64,000 bases of DNA from Gammaproteobacteria bacterium (lineage in GTDB: Bacteria; Pseudomonadota; Gammaproteobacteria; Pseudomonadales; JAUIET01). This document shows, one piece after another, positions 37,022-46,309 of this stretch; within the stretch, counting starts at the first letter, position 1, and each line of letters begins with the position of its first letter. Where the stretch lies: positions 1-64,000 of the forward strand of contig JAUIET010000010.1 in assembly GCA_030429735.1 (NCBI GenBank). Direction: 5' to 3'. The notes under the pieces are model-generated. The model was not told where the DNA came from. It searched no databases and worked only from the letters and a program-made list of their open reading frames with translations. The translations under genes were made by a program, and so were the position numbers.

Positions 37022-38279
37022 CACTGGCGCGCACTGCTTGCCCACGTGCCATGCGGATCTTGTTTTTGTCGGTGTCCATCACTTCAAACACATAATTGTC
37101 GATTTTGAGGGCGACATTGGCGTCCGGGAATGTTTCCAGCCGGTCGACCAACAAGCCGCTCAAGGTGCGCGGTCCATCAACGGGAAGTTCCCAGCTGAGT
37201 TGTTTGTTGATATCACGAATGTGAGCGGTACCGGCGATCAAACAGGTACCGTCTGTTTGCGGAATAATTTCATCAGGATCGAGAGCCAGATTCGATGTGA
37301 ACTCACCCACAATCTCTTCCAGAATGTCTTCCAGCGTGACCAGGCCTCGAATTTCGCCGTACTCATCGACAACAAACGCCAACCGCCGCTTGTTCTTTTG
37401 GAAATTGAACATCTGCGTGTTCAGTGGCGTACTCTCAGGAATAAAGTAGGGCTCGCGTAACTGGCTAAGCAGCGCCTGCCGGTCCAGTTTGCCGTCGTAC
37501 AGAAACCGCGACACTCGGCGCAATGAAAGCTGGCCGCGCATTTTGTCCAGTTCGCCTTCAATGACTGGCACTCGGGCAAATTCACACTCCTGAATTTGTT
37601 TGATCAATGTGTCGTCATCATCATGCAGATCAAGGCAGAGAATGTCGTGGTCCTCAATCATTATGCTGTCAACTCGTACCTCCTCCAGATCGAGAATGTT
37701 GAGCAACATGGCCTGATGGCGCTCGGGAATATGCGGTCCGGCTTCACCGACAATTGTTCTTAACTCATCGCTGCTCAGTTGCTCTTCGTTTTTGTGCACG
37801 TCAACGCCTATAACGCGCAGCAGCATGTTAGTGAACAGATTCACCAGCCATACAATAGGGTGCAGAACGCGGAGCAGAAATTTCAATGGCGCGCTGGCGG
37901 GAAAGGCGATTTTCTCGGGGTGCAACGCGGCGATGGTTTTAGGGGTAATCTCAGCAAACACCAGCACAACCATGGTGAACACAAAAGTGGCAGCCGCGAT
38001 ACCTGCGTCGCCGGCGAGGCGAAAGCCGATAAGCGTCACAATGGCAGATGCGGTGAAGTTGACCAGGTTATTGCCGATCAGAATCAGGCTGATTAATCGA
38101 TCGGGTGTTTTCAGCAGGGCGCTGGCACGGCGCGCTCCGGCGTGCTTCTTTTTGCTAAGGTGCTTCAATCGATAACGATTGAGCGACAGCATTCCGGTTT
38201 CGGAGCTGGAGAAAAAGGCAGAGCAGGCGATAAGTATGAAGAGGGTGGCGAACAGCCATCCCAGCGGCGCGTCGTTCAA
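37014..38279 (-). CDS. CorB/CNNM-family (HlyC/CorC) membrane protein
   Basis: This 421-residue protein has an N-terminal DUF21 membrane domain (LFATLFILIACSAFFSSSETGMLSL; IGNNLVNFTASAIVTLIG; FVFTMVVLVFAEITPKTIAALHP), a CBS pair (SIMIEDHDILCLDLHDDDDTL and AFVVDEYGEIRGLVTLEDILEE) and a C-terminal CorC_HlyC domain (DGTCLIAGTAHIRDINKQLSWELPVDG, split). The E. coli relative is YfjD/CorB. The family is linked to magnesium and cobalt transport, with direct Mg transport shown for some CNNM proteins. It lies in the order seen in Pseudomonas, next to ypjD and ffh. Confidence 0.94.
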   Translation of the reverse strand: MNDAPLGWLFATLFILIACSAFFSSSETGMLSLNRYRLKHLSKKKHAGARRASALLKTPDRLISLILIGNNLVNFTASAIVTLIGFRLAGDAGIAAATFVFTMVVLVFAEITPKTIAALHPEKIAFPASAPLKFLLRVLHPIVWLVNLFTNMLLRVIGVDVHKNEEQLSSDELRTIVGEAGPHIPERHQAMLLNILDLEEVRVDSIMIEDHDILCLDLHDDDDTLIKQIQECEFARVPVIEGELDKMRGQLSLRRVSRFLYDGKLDRQALLSQLREPYFIPESTPLNTQMFNFQKNKRRLAFVVDEYGEIRGLVTLEDILEEIVGEFTSNLALDPDEIIPQTDGTCLIAGTAHIRDINKQLSWELPVDGPRTLSGLLVDRLETFPDANVALKIDNYVFEVMDTDKNKIRMARGQAVRASDR

Positions 38280-38372
38280 AGAAGGACTGCTTCCATGATT
38301 ATTGGCCGAATATAGTGCAGAAAATCAGGCGCAAAGGCAAGTGTTGTGCCCCCCGGCCGCCGCCCCTGGCTA

Positions 38373-39182
38373 TTACCGCAATATCATTTCCAACACCAAC
38401 TTGGTGCCAAAAAACCCAATGGTTAGCAGGATCAGTCCAGTCAGCGTCATTTTTACGGCCGTAAGACCGCGCCAGCCCAGTTGGTAACGACCCCAAAGCA
38501 GAGCAGCAAACACCAGCCAGGACGCAATTGAAAAGACCGTTTTGTGCGCCAGGTGCTGGGCAAACAAATCGTCTACATAGATGCCGCCAAGAACCAATGC
38601 CAGGCTCAAACACACCAGCCCCGCCAGCAGAATTTTGAACAGCAACCACTCCATTGTTTGCAGCGGAGGCAGCGCCTCAATCACGCCGCGCGTTTGCCGA
38701 TGTTTTAGCTGTTGCATCTGTACATACAGAAGCAACGACTGTATGGCTGCCGCGGTCAGCAAGCCCAAAGACACCACTGACAGCAATACATGTGCAGCAA
38801 CGCCGGGCTGCATATCGAGTCTTGGTGTGTAGTTGGAACTGAGAAATAAAGAGCATGCAATCGCGATTGCAGCGAAAGGAAACAGCACCAGTAACAGGCT
38901 ATGCACCGGCTGTTTGCTTAACAGCGTTAGCAAGCCCATAAAGCTGATGGCCAGAAAAATCAGCGAAGAGATCTGAAAAAAACTGAAGTTGTAACCCTGC
39001 TCAGAGACTACAAGCGGATACGCCGTAGACGCGTGCAGCACCAGGGCTAGTGAGACGAATACAATAGACAGCCCCCAGGGCCTGTTGGGCACAAAGCCTT
39101 TGCGCACCCTGCGAAACAGGTCAGCGCTCGAGGCGAGGTAGAAGGCAATAGCGGCCAGGCCGGTGGCATAAATCATTGGCAA
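38373..39182 (-). CDS. ypjD: YpjD-like cytochrome c assembly (CcsA/HemX-type) membrane protein
   Basis: This 269-residue protein has about eight membrane segments and the conserved histidines of the CcsA/HemX family (VAAHVLLSVVSLGLLTAAA; HLAHKTVFSIASWLVFAALLWGR). Members may handle heme; the role of YpjD itself is unproven. It is divergent from ffh, a pairing found widely in gammaproteobacteria, with a 70-bp shared promoter region between the starts. Confidence 0.9.
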   Translation of the reverse strand: MPMIYATGLAAIAFYLASSADLFRRVRKGFVPNRPWGLSIVFVSLALVLHASTAYPLVVSEQGYNFSFFQISSLIFLAISFMGLLTLLSKQPVHSLLLVLFPFAAIAIACSLFLSSNYTPRLDMQPGVAAHVLLSVVSLGLLTAAAIQSLLLYVQMQQLKHRQTRGVIEALPPLQTMEWLLFKILLAGLVCLSLALVLGGIYVDDLFAQHLAHKTVFSIASWLVFAALLWGRYQLGWRGLTAVKMTLTGLILLTIGFFGTKLVLEMILR

Positions 39183-39252
39183 AGTATACGCCGAATATCG
39201 AGTGTAGCGTTATACTAGGCCTTGACTCAGCCTCAAGTATGAATTCATCAAT

Positions 39253-40626
39253 ATGTTTGAATCGCTCAGTGATCGACTTTCCACATCACTCAAAAAGGTA
39301 ACTGGCCAAGCGCGCCTGACCGAAGAGAATATCCAGGATACGCTTCGTGAGGTGCGCCTGGCGCTGCTCGAAGCGGATGTAGCCTTACCGGCCGCGAAAA
39401 GCTTTGTTGACGCGGTTAAGCAGCGAGCGGTGGGTCAGGAGGTTGCGAGCAGCTTAAGTCCTGGCCAGGAATTCCTGAAAATTGTTCAGGATGAGTTGGA
39501 GGCCGTAATAGGCGGCGAGAACCCGGGTTTGAATCTGGCGGTTCAGCCACCGGCCGTGATTCTTGTGGCGGGCTTGCAGGGCGCTGGTAAAACGACCTCG
39601 GTTGCCAAGCTGGCACGCTATATAAAAGGTGAACTCAAGAAATCTGTGTTGGTGGTGAGCGCCGATGTGTATCGTCCGGCGGCGATTAAGCAGTTGGAGA
39701 CCCTTGCCAGCGAAGTGCAGGTGGAGTTCTTTCCAAGCACTACTGACCAAAAACCGGTGAGTATCGCTGAAGCCGCGATTGATCATGCCAGAAAGAAGCA
39801 CCTGGACGTAGTGATTGTTGATACGGCCGGCCGCCTGCACGTCGATACGGACATGATGGATGAAATCCAGCAGCTGCATGCCAGTATCACGCCAGCAGAA
39901 ACGTTGTTCGTGGTAGATGCCATGACCGGTCAGGACGCGGCCAATACCGCCAAGTCGTTCAATGACGCTCTACCGTTAACTGGAGTTGTGCTAACCAAAG
40001 CGGATGCCGACACACGCGGTGGGGCCGCGCTGTCAGTGCGTACAATTACCGGCAAGCCCATTAAATTTATGGGGGTTGGTGAAAAAGTGGCCGCGCTGGA
40101 GCTTTTCCACCCCGAGCGAATAGCCTCTCGCATACTGGGTATGGGCGACATGATGTCGCTGATTGAGGAAGCTGAGCGGAAAATCGACCGCAAGAAAGCC
40201 GACAAGCTGGTTCGTAAGATCAAAAAAGGCAAGCGCTTTGACCTTGAGGACTTCAGAGATCAGCTGCAGCAAATGAACAATATGGGCGGCATTACCAGCA
40301 TGCTGGATAAAATGCCAGGCATGAGCAACTTGTCGCAAATGGCACAACAGCAGGTGGATAACAAAGTATTTTCGCAAATGGAGGCAATCATCAACTCCAT
40401 GACTCCCGGAGAACGGCGCAATCCAGACGTACTCAATGGCTCACGCAAACGGCGCATTACACAAGGCTCCGGTACCAATATTCAGGATTTGAACCGTCTG
40501 CTCAAGCAGCACAAGCAGATGCAGAAAATGATGAAGAAAATGGGCAAAAAAGGCGGTTTGCAGAACATGATGCGCGGCCTTGGCGGCGCCATGCCGCCCG
40601 GTGGGGGTGCCTTCCCTGGAAGGTGA
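39253..40626 (+). CDS. ffh: Signal recognition particle protein Ffh
   Basis: Ffh binds 4.5S RNA and signal sequences and delivers ribosomes to FtsY at the membrane. The 457-residue protein has the N domain, the GTPase G domain (GLQGAGKTTSVAKLA near 105, DTAGRLHVD near 190, TKADADTRGG near 246) and a Met-rich M domain (MNNMGGITSMLDKMPGM, HKQMQKMMKKMGKKGG). Length and order are those of E. coli Ffh. No unusual feature. Confidence 0.98.
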   Translation: MFESLSDRLSTSLKKVTGQARLTEENIQDTLREVRLALLEADVALPAAKSFVDAVKQRAVGQEVASSLSPGQEFLKIVQDELEAVIGGENPGLNLAVQPPAVILVAGLQGAGKTTSVAKLARYIKGELKKSVLVVSADVYRPAAIKQLETLASEVQVEFFPSTTDQKPVSIAEAAIDHARKKHLDVVIVDTAGRLHVDTDMMDEIQQLHASITPAETLFVVDAMTGQDAANTAKSFNDALPLTGVVLTKADADTRGGAALSVRTITGKPIKFMGVGEKVAALELFHPERIASRILGMGDMMSLIEEAERKIDRKKADKLVRKIKKGKRFDLEDFRDQLQQMNNMGGITSMLDKMPGMSNLSQMAQQQVDNKVFSQMEAIINSMTPGERRNPDVLNGSRKRRITQGSGTNIQDLNRLLKQHKQMQKMMKKMGKKGGLQNMMRGLGGAMPPGGGAFPGR

Positions 40627-40766
40627 TCAAAACCTCTTTCAAACACCGGCAGATTACCGTAGAATACGCCGCCTTTGAAATCAGGGTTGTGCCGATGTGC
40701 GCGACCGTAATCGGTGTGATTAGCACCTGAGCTGGTAAAGCTGCCAGCGACCACTACGAGAAAACG

Positions 40767-41063
40767 ATGGTTACGATCAGATTGTCACGCGGCGGCGCCA
40801 AAAAGCGGCCTTTTTATCACCTCACGGTGACCGATAGCCGACGAGCCAGAGATGGCCGTTATATTGAACGGGTTGGTTTCTTTAACCCGGTGGCCAGAGG
40901 CCAGGAACAGCGGCTTAGGGTTGATCAAGGTCGAATCGACTATTGGTTGAGCCATGGTGCCCAGTTGTCAGATCGAGTTGCCAAGCTGGTTAAAGAGGCG
41001 GCACAAACCGGTGCGACTGTTGCGGCTTCAGCTGAAAGCGGCAGCGAGGCGGCTGCGAGCTAA
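40767..41063 (+). CDS. rpsP: 30S ribosomal protein S16
   Basis: S16 stabilises the 5' domain of 16S rRNA. This 98-residue protein matches the family from [19 protein letters not shown] to an Ala-rich tail. It is the first gene of the rpsP-rimM-trmD-rplS operon; a weak sigma-70-like promoter (TTCAAA, 16 bp, TAGAAT) precedes it near 40637-40665. Confidence 0.97.
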   Translation: MVTIRLSRGGAKKRPFYHLTVTDSRRARDGRYIERVGFFNPVARGQEQRLRVDQGRIDYWLSHGAQLSDRVAKLVKEAAQTGATVAASAESGSEAAAS

Positions 41064-41114
41064 ACACACGTTACCAGCCGCTGGTGCCTACACAGTGCGC
41101 CAGGTGCAGTCGCT

Positions 41115-41696
41115 ATGGCCAGTGCAGAGGTATTTGAAAAAGGGGCGGCCGATAAAGTGATTATCGGCCAATTGCACGGGCCTCACGGCATCAAAGGTTG
41201 GAATAAGTTACAGGCGTTTACGGAAACGCCAGACAGCATTGCAGACTACAGGCAATGGTATATCAGACCATCGCAGGGGCGCGGAGCGCAGGGCGATTGG
41301 CAAGCAGTTGAATGGGAAGAGCTGCGCTGGCAGGGCAAGCGACTGGTGGTTCGCTTAAAGGGCAGCACAGACCGCAATCGCGCTGAAGAGTTGGCCGGTT
41401 GCAACATTGCGATCAGTACCACGGATTTGCCGCGGCTGGCGCAAGGCGAGTATTACTGGCATCAGTTGCAGGGTTTGCAAGTGGTGACACAGCACAACGG
41501 TGAGCCGGTGTTGCTGGGTATTGTCAGCGGCATGCTGGAAACGGGCGCTAATGATGTGCTTGTTGTGCATGGCAAAGGTGTGGAAGGTGCACTGGACGAG
41601 CAGGAACGGTTGATACCCTGGTTGCCGGGTGATGTGATAGAACACGTTGATCTGCAGCTAGGTTGTATACGCGTGCAGTGGGCCCCGGACTTTTAA
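41115..41696 (+). CDS. rimM: 16S rRNA processing protein RimM
   Basis: RimM assists maturation of the 30S head and binds S19. The 193-residue protein has the N-terminal beta-barrel ([16 protein letters not shown]) and the PRC-barrel ([32 protein letters not shown]). The next gene, trmD, starts 2 bases after the stop, so the two are coupled. Confidence 0.96.
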   Translation: MASAEVFEKGAADKVIIGQLHGPHGIKGWNKLQAFTETPDSIADYRQWYIRPSQGRGAQGDWQAVEWEELRWQGKRLVVRLKGSTDRNRAEELAGCNIAISTTDLPRLAQGEYYWHQLQGLQVVTQHNGEPVLLGIVSGMLETGANDVLVVHGKGVEGALDEQERLIPWLPGDVIEHVDLQLGCIRVQWAPDF

Positions 41697-41697
41697 C

Positions 41698-42450
41698 ATG
41701 CATATAGGTGTGTTGAGTTTGTTCCCGGGCATGTTTGCCGCATTGACGGAGTATGGCGTCAGCGGCCGAGCCGTCGAGCAGGGCTTGCTTGACGTGAGCG
41801 TGGTGAATCCCAGGGATTTCACCACGGATAAACACCGAACGGTGGATGACAAACCCTACGGCGGCGGCCCGGGTATGGTCATGAAAGTGCAGCCACTGGC
41901 CGATAGCCTGGCGCACCTAAAAGAACGCATGCCGGCAGGCGCACCTGTTGTGTACCTGTCACCACAAGGTCAGCGAATAACGCAGGCTGCGGTGGAGAGA
42001 TTCAGCACCTTGCCAGCCGTGATTATGGTGGCAGGGCGCTATGAGGGAGTTGACGAGCGCTTTATTGAAGAGCACGTTGACGAAGAGTGGTCTATTGGCG
42101 ACTTTGTTGTTTCAGGTGGGGAAATTCCTGCCATGTTACTGATGGACGCCGTGATTCGCTTATTGCCAGGAGCACTGGGTGATGAGCAATCTGCGCAACA
42201 AGACTCGTTTTCGGACGGTTTGTTGGATTACCCTCACTACACTCGCCCTGAGAGAGTGGGTGAGAGACAGGTGCCCTCAGTGTTAATGAGCGGTGACCAT
42301 GAAAAAATTCGCCAGTGGCGCGCGGAGCAGGCACTTGCCCGCACCTGGCAACGACGGCCGGACCTGCTTGAAAGCGGGGCCGAGCTGAACGAACAACAGA
42401 GTAAAATGCTGGCGCACGCGCGGCAACAAACGAAGGTAGAAGACCAATGA
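41698..42450 (+). CDS. trmD: tRNA (guanine-37-N1)-methyltransferase
   Basis: TrmD methylates G37 in tRNAs with G36, preventing frameshifts. The 250-residue SPOUT enzyme has [27 protein letters not shown] and the trefoil-knot segment [10 protein letters not shown] then [12 protein letters not shown]. Its stop overlaps the rplS start (ATGA). Confidence 0.97.
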   Translation: MHIGVLSLFPGMFAALTEYGVSGRAVEQGLLDVSVVNPRDFTTDKHRTVDDKPYGGGPGMVMKVQPLADSLAHLKERMPAGAPVVYLSPQGQRITQAAVERFSTLPAVIMVAGRYEGVDERFIEEHVDEEWSIGDFVVSGGEIPAMLLMDAVIRLLPGALGDEQSAQQDSFSDGLLDYPHYTRPERVGERQVPSVLMSGDHEKIRQWRAEQALARTWQRRPDLLESGAELNEQQSKMLAHARQQTKVEDQ

Positions 42451-42806
42451 GCAAGAGCAACAAGATCATCACAGCGCTTGAACAAGAGCAGATGAGCAAG
42501 GATATTCCAGATTTCGCACCAGGCGACACGGTTGTTGTTCAGGTGCGTGTAAAGGAAGGCAGCCGCGAGCGATTACAGGCCTATGAAGGTGTTGTGCTTG
42601 GTAAGCGCAATCGTGGCCTGAATTCTGCCTTTACTGTTCGCAAAATTTCGCACGGTGTTGGTGTGGAGCGAACGTTCCAAACCTACAGCCCGCTGGTTGC
42701 AGAGATTAAAGTAAAGCGTCGTGGCGACGTGCGCCAGGCCAAGTTGTACTACTTGCGCGAGCTCAGTGGTAAAGCGGCGCGTATCAAGGAAAAGCTCGCA
42801 AAATAG
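42447..42806 (+). CDS. rplS: 50S ribosomal protein L19
   Basis: L19 lies at the 30S-50S interface. The 119-residue protein has the family blocks [56 protein letters not shown] and [17 protein letters not shown]. The E. coli protein is about 115 residues; a few extra residues sit at the N-terminus. It is the last gene of the operon and is followed by a terminator. Confidence 0.97.
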   Translation: MSKSNKIITALEQEQMSKDIPDFAPGDTVVVQVRVKEGSRERLQAYEGVVLGKRNRGLNSAFTVRKISHGVGVERTFQTYSPLVAEIKVKRRGDVRQAKLYYLRELSGKAARIKEKLAK

Positions 42807-42842
42807 GCCATTTTGGCCGCAAAGCGGCTTATGCACATTTCG

Positions 42843-42869
42843 AAAGGCAGCCTATACCGGCTGCCTTTT
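42843..42869 (+). terminator. Rho-independent terminator after rplS
   Basis: A perfect 10-bp stem AAAGGCAGCC/GGCTGCCTTT with a six-base loop, ending in TTTT. A smaller hairpin GCCGC-AAA-GCGGC precedes it at 42816-42828. It separates the ribosomal operon from xerD, which starts 15 bases later. Confidence 0.88.
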
Positions 42870-42883
42870 GTTATTGTGAAACC

Positions 42884-43768
42884 ATGTTTTCCATCGTCGA
42901 CCACTATCTGGATGCTCTTTGGGTAGAGAAGGGTCTCAGCCAAAATACGCTGGGCGCGTATCGTACCGACTTGCAGTCTTACCTGAAGTGGTTATCTCTG
43001 TCGGGGCGTGAACCGTTGCTGGTCGGAGACGCGGATCTACTGGAATATTTCTCATACCTAATGGAAGCCGGCCAATCAGCGCGCTCGGCGGCCAGGGTAT
43101 TGTCTTGCCTGCGCGGCTTTTATCGCTATCAATTGCGGGAAGGCCGCATCAAGTCGGATCCAACACTGACAATTGACAGCCCCAAACTAGGGCGCCCATT
43201 GCCGAAATCTCTCACCGAGGCCGACGTGGACGCTTTATTGGCCTGCCCTGACATCGACAAACCCCTGGAGCACCGTGATCGAGCCATGTTGGAAGTACTG
43301 TATGCCTGCGGCTTGCGAGTGACGGAGTTGGTGACGCTGCGCATTGACCAGGTCTCATTTGCGCAAGGCGTGGTGCAAGTCATCGGCAAAGGGGGTAAAG
43401 AGCGTCTTGTGCCAATGGGGCTGCCGGCACAGCAATGCCTGCAGGCGTATTTCGAACAATCCAGACCAGAGCTGCTCAATAATAATCCAAGCGAATTTTT
43501 GTTCCCTGGCAGAAACGGTAATGCGCTTACCCGTCAGGCATTTTGGCACCGATTGAAGCACTATGCGTTGCGCGCGGGTATTGAGAAGCCACTGTCACCG
43601 CACACCTTGCGGCACGCGTTTGCCACACACTTGCTGAATCACGGTGCTGATCTGCGAGTGGTACAATTGCTGCTGGGGCACAGTGACTTGTCAACCACTC
43701 AAATATACACCCACGTGGCCAAGCAGCGTTTGCAGGAATTGCACAGTGTGCATCATCCGCGCGCCTGA
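42884..43768 (+). CDS. xerD: Site-specific tyrosine recombinase XerD
   Basis: XerD works with XerC at dif to resolve chromosome dimers. The 294-residue protein has the N-terminal SAM-like DNA-binding domain (VEKGLSQNTLGAYRTDLQSY) and the catalytic domain with Arg in YACGLRVTELVTLR, Lys in VIGKGGKERLVPM, HTLRHAFATHLL, LLGHSDLSTTQIYTHV (nucleophile Tyr). Its place before dsbC matches Pseudomonas and E. coli. No unusual feature. Confidence 0.97.
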   Translation: MFSIVDHYLDALWVEKGLSQNTLGAYRTDLQSYLKWLSLSGREPLLVGDADLLEYFSYLMEAGQSARSAARVLSCLRGFYRYQLREGRIKSDPTLTIDSPKLGRPLPKSLTEADVDALLACPDIDKPLEHRDRAMLEVLYACGLRVTELVTLRIDQVSFAQGVVQVIGKGGKERLVPMGLPAQQCLQAYFEQSRPELLNNNPSEFLFPGRNGNALTRQAFWHRLKHYALRAGIEKPLSPHTLRHAFATHLLNHGADLRVVQLLLGHSDLSTTQIYTHVAKQRLQELHSVHHPRA

Positions 43769-43840
43769 TATGAACCCTGATATGAACTATGCTGAACGTA
43801 TTTCGTCTAAGCCCTGAATGAGAACTTTTTGGAAGCACAC

Positions 43841-44611
43841 ATGATCAATCGCATTCGTTATTTGTTGCTGGCATTGCTGGTAATATCCCAGAACAGTTTC
43901 GTGTTCAACGCCCAGGCCGAAGCGCCTGCTGCCAGCAAAGTGGATGCGAGTATTGTTGATACGATCCGAAAACGCATCATGCAGGCTCGCCCCGATCTGG
44001 TGGTTGGCAATGTTCAGGCCACGCCGATAGAGAATCTTTATAAGGCATCGATTAACAATGGCCCTACTGTATACACCACCAAAGACGGCGGCTTCTTTTT
44101 GACAGGCGATCTGTTTGAAGTTCGCCCAACCGGGCTGGTGAATCTGGCCGAAGCCGCGCGGGAGTCGGAACGTGTTGAAATGCTGGCCGACATCAAACAA
44201 TCAGATATGATTGTATTTTCGCCGCAAGTGAAGAAGGCAACTGTTACGATATTTACCGATGTTGACTGTGGGTATTGCCAGAAGCTGCATCGCGAAGTGC
44301 CTGAACTCAATGCCTTGGGCATTGAAGTCCGTTATCTGGCTTTTCCACGCGCGGGTGTCGGCTCCCCGTCTTTTGACAAGCTGGTATCTGCCTGGTGCGC
44401 CGATGACCAACAAACGGCCATGACCCGACTTAAAAATCGCGAGCAGATTCCGGCGGCAAGTTGCGCCAATCCGGTAGCGCGGCAATACCGAATGGGCCAG
44501 GAAATGGGCATACAGGGCACACCAGCAATGATCACGTCTGATGGGCGTTTACTTCCCGGCTATATGCCCGCGGCCAGTTTGGCTCAAGCACTTGGTCTTG
44601 CCGCAAACTAG
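43841..44611 (+). CDS. dsbC: DsbC-type periplasmic disulfide isomerase
   Basis: The start is ATG 43841 after GGAAG; a TTG at 43829 in frame adds only four residues. The 256-residue protein has a signal peptide (LLLALLVISQNSFVFNAQA), a dimerisation domain (VVGNVQATPIENLYKA) and a thioredoxin fold with CGYC in FTDVDCGYCQKLH; the cis-Pro loop is GTPAMI. DsbC reshuffles wrong disulfides in the periplasm. Its TAG stop codon is the last three bases of a CTAG that borders a MITE-like element, so the insertion has just spared the reading frame. Confidence 0.94.
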   Translation: MINRIRYLLLALLVISQNSFVFNAQAEAPAASKVDASIVDTIRKRIMQARPDLVVGNVQATPIENLYKASINNGPTVYTTKDGGFFLTGDLFEVRPTGLVNLAEAARESERVEMLADIKQSDMIVFSPQVKKATVTIFTDVDCGYCQKLHREVPELNALGIEVRYLAFPRAGVGSPSFDKLVSAWCADDQQTAMTRLKNREQIPAASCANPVARQYRMGQEMGIQGTPAMITSDGRLLPGYMPAASLAQALGLAAN

Positions 44612-44874
44612 GGCAGCTCTGAAAAATACCCAATGCCTCTGCGTGGCCTGTAGCGTGCCGTGATGAGGCGCGTTCCGAAGGCCAGTGCTGGTTGTCCCTG
44701 GCGAGGAGCGCAACAAAGTCACGGTGCGCTACAGGCCGCGCCCTCCGGGGCTTACAGGCGACTCCAGCCTTTTCGTTGCGAGTTTTTGACGTACGGCCAG
44801 TATGCCTGCAAACTCGCGCCTCAATGCTGGAGTCGCCTGTAAGCCAGAGGCATCGGGTATTTTTCAGAGCTGCC
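44612..44874. mobile_element. 263-bp MITE-like element flanked by CTAG, at the dsbC stop codon
   Basis: The terminal inverted repeats are about 32 bp (GGCAGCTCTGAAAAATACCC at the left end; the mirror at the right), differing at one or two positions. Inside are two further palindromes: GCCTGTAGCG...CGCTACAGGC, and CTTACAGGCGACTCCAGC with its mirror. CTAG lies on both sides (44608-44611 and 44875-44878), which fits a 4-bp target duplication of the YTAR type used by IS5-group elements, or a TA duplication. There is no transposase frame, so it would move only with help from a related full-length element. Confidence 0.82.
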
Positions 44875-44994
44875 CTAGTGTTCAGCGATCCGCCAGCTAT
44901 CTGGGCGTGACAGCCAATTGAATTAGCCGCTTAGTTCCCCCGGATTTTCTAATGCTATAGAATACGCGCCTTTCCACAGATAGGGCGGTGAGCA

Positions 44995-46302
44995 GTGACT
45001 GACGCAATACAATTAGGCCTGTGCGGTCTGGGCACGGTCGGTAGCTCAGTGGTTAACGTTCTAAAGCGCAATGGAGAATTGATTAACGCCCGCGCCTTGA
45101 GGCCTCTGAAACTGGCGCACGTCGGCGCACGGCGCGACAATCCGCTGTGCTCTCTGGAAGGCATTCGCGTCAGTCGAGACGTATTTGCGCCAGCTGATGA
45201 CCCTGAAATAGACATTGTGATTGAGTTGATTGGTGGCACCGAGCTGGCTAAAGAGCTGGTGTTGCGCGCGATTGGCAATGGCAAGCACGTGGTTACCGCT
45301 AACAAAGCATTGATTGCCGAGCACGGTAACGAATTGTTCGCTGCCGCCAGCGCGAATGGTGTGCAGGTCTGTTTTGAAGCCGCCGTTGCTGGTGGTATAC
45401 CCATTATTAAAACCTTGCGCGAGGGCTTGTCGGCCAATCGCATTGAATGGCTGGCCGGAATCATCAACGGCACAGGTAATTTTATATTGACGGAAATGCG
45501 TTCGGCCGGGCGTGATTTTAATGACGTATTGAAAGAAGCCCAGAAAAAAGGCTACGCCGAAGCGGACCCTACGTTTGACGTTGAAGGTATTGATGCCGCG
45601 CACAAGTTGGCAATTCTGGCGGCTATTGCCTTTGGTATGCCATTGCAGTTTGATAAAACGTTCACCGAGGGCATTACCACGCTGGATTTGGTTGACGTCG
45701 CCTTTGCGGAAGAATTGGGCTATCGCATCAAGCACCTGGGCATTGCGCGCATGGGCGCGCGGGGAGTGGAGCTGCGAGTGCATCCAACGCTGATTCCTGA
45801 GAAGCGACTGATAGCCAATGTAGACGGTGTGATGAACGCAGTATTGATTAAGGGCGACGCCGTTGGCGCAACCCTGCACTATGGAGCCGGTGCTGGCGGC
45901 GATGCAACAGCGTCGTCAGTGATTGCAGACATAGTTGATGTCGCGCGTGTCATCGACGGTGGCTCAAGCCAGCAGGTGCCACCGTTATCGGTATCTCAAA
46001 CCGCGCTTGAGTCACCGGATATTGTCGACATAGAAGACGTGGAAACTGCCTTCTATTTGCGCTTGAGTGTGTTGGATGAGCCGGGAGTGCTGTCCACAAT
46101 TACTCGTCAGTTCTCCGATGTAGGTATCAGTATTGAAGCCGTGATACAAAAACAGCCGGCCGACGACGAGAAAACAGTGCCGCTCATTTTGCTGACCAAT
46201 AAAACCTGCCAGAAAACCCTGCAACAGGCTATCGATGGAGTGCAGAGCCTCACCGCAAATGCGGCACCGATCGTACGCCTGCGTGTGGAAAACCTGGGTT
46301 AA
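44995..46302 (+). CDS. hom: Homoserine dehydrogenase
   Basis: Hom reduces aspartate semialdehyde to homoserine, the branch to threonine and methionine. This 435-residue enzyme starts at GTG 44995 and has the nucleotide-binding GLCGLGTVGSSVVNVL, GNGKHVVTANKALIAEHG, the substrate region GIINGTGNFIL and KKGYAEADPTFDVEGIDAAHK, and a C-terminal ACT domain (YLRLSVLDEPGVLSTITRQF) for feedback control by threonine. It is monofunctional, without an aspartokinase part. thrC follows 7 bases later. Confidence 0.97.
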   Translation: MTDAIQLGLCGLGTVGSSVVNVLKRNGELINARALRPLKLAHVGARRDNPLCSLEGIRVSRDVFAPADDPEIDIVIELIGGTELAKELVLRAIGNGKHVVTANKALIAEHGNELFAAASANGVQVCFEAAVAGGIPIIKTLREGLSANRIEWLAGIINGTGNFILTEMRSAGRDFNDVLKEAQKKGYAEADPTFDVEGIDAAHKLAILAAIAFGMPLQFDKTFTEGITTLDLVDVAFAEELGYRIKHLGIARMGARGVELRVHPTLIPEKRLIANVDGVMNAVLIKGDAVGATLHYGAGAGGDATASSVIADIVDVARVIDGGSSQQVPPLSVSQTALESPDIVDIEDVETAFYLRLSVLDEPGVLSTITRQFSDVGISIEAVIQKQPADDEKTVPLILLTNKTCQKTLQQAIDGVQSLTANAAPIVRLRVENLG

Positions 46303-46309
46303 GCACACT

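Noticed and set aside
42816-42828. GCCGC-AAA-GCGGC as the main terminator after rplS
   Set aside because: It has no T-run; the stronger hairpin at 42843-42869 fits better.
45061-45879. 272-codon frame opposite hom
   Set aside because: Shadow of a conserved gene; no domain and no ribosome site.
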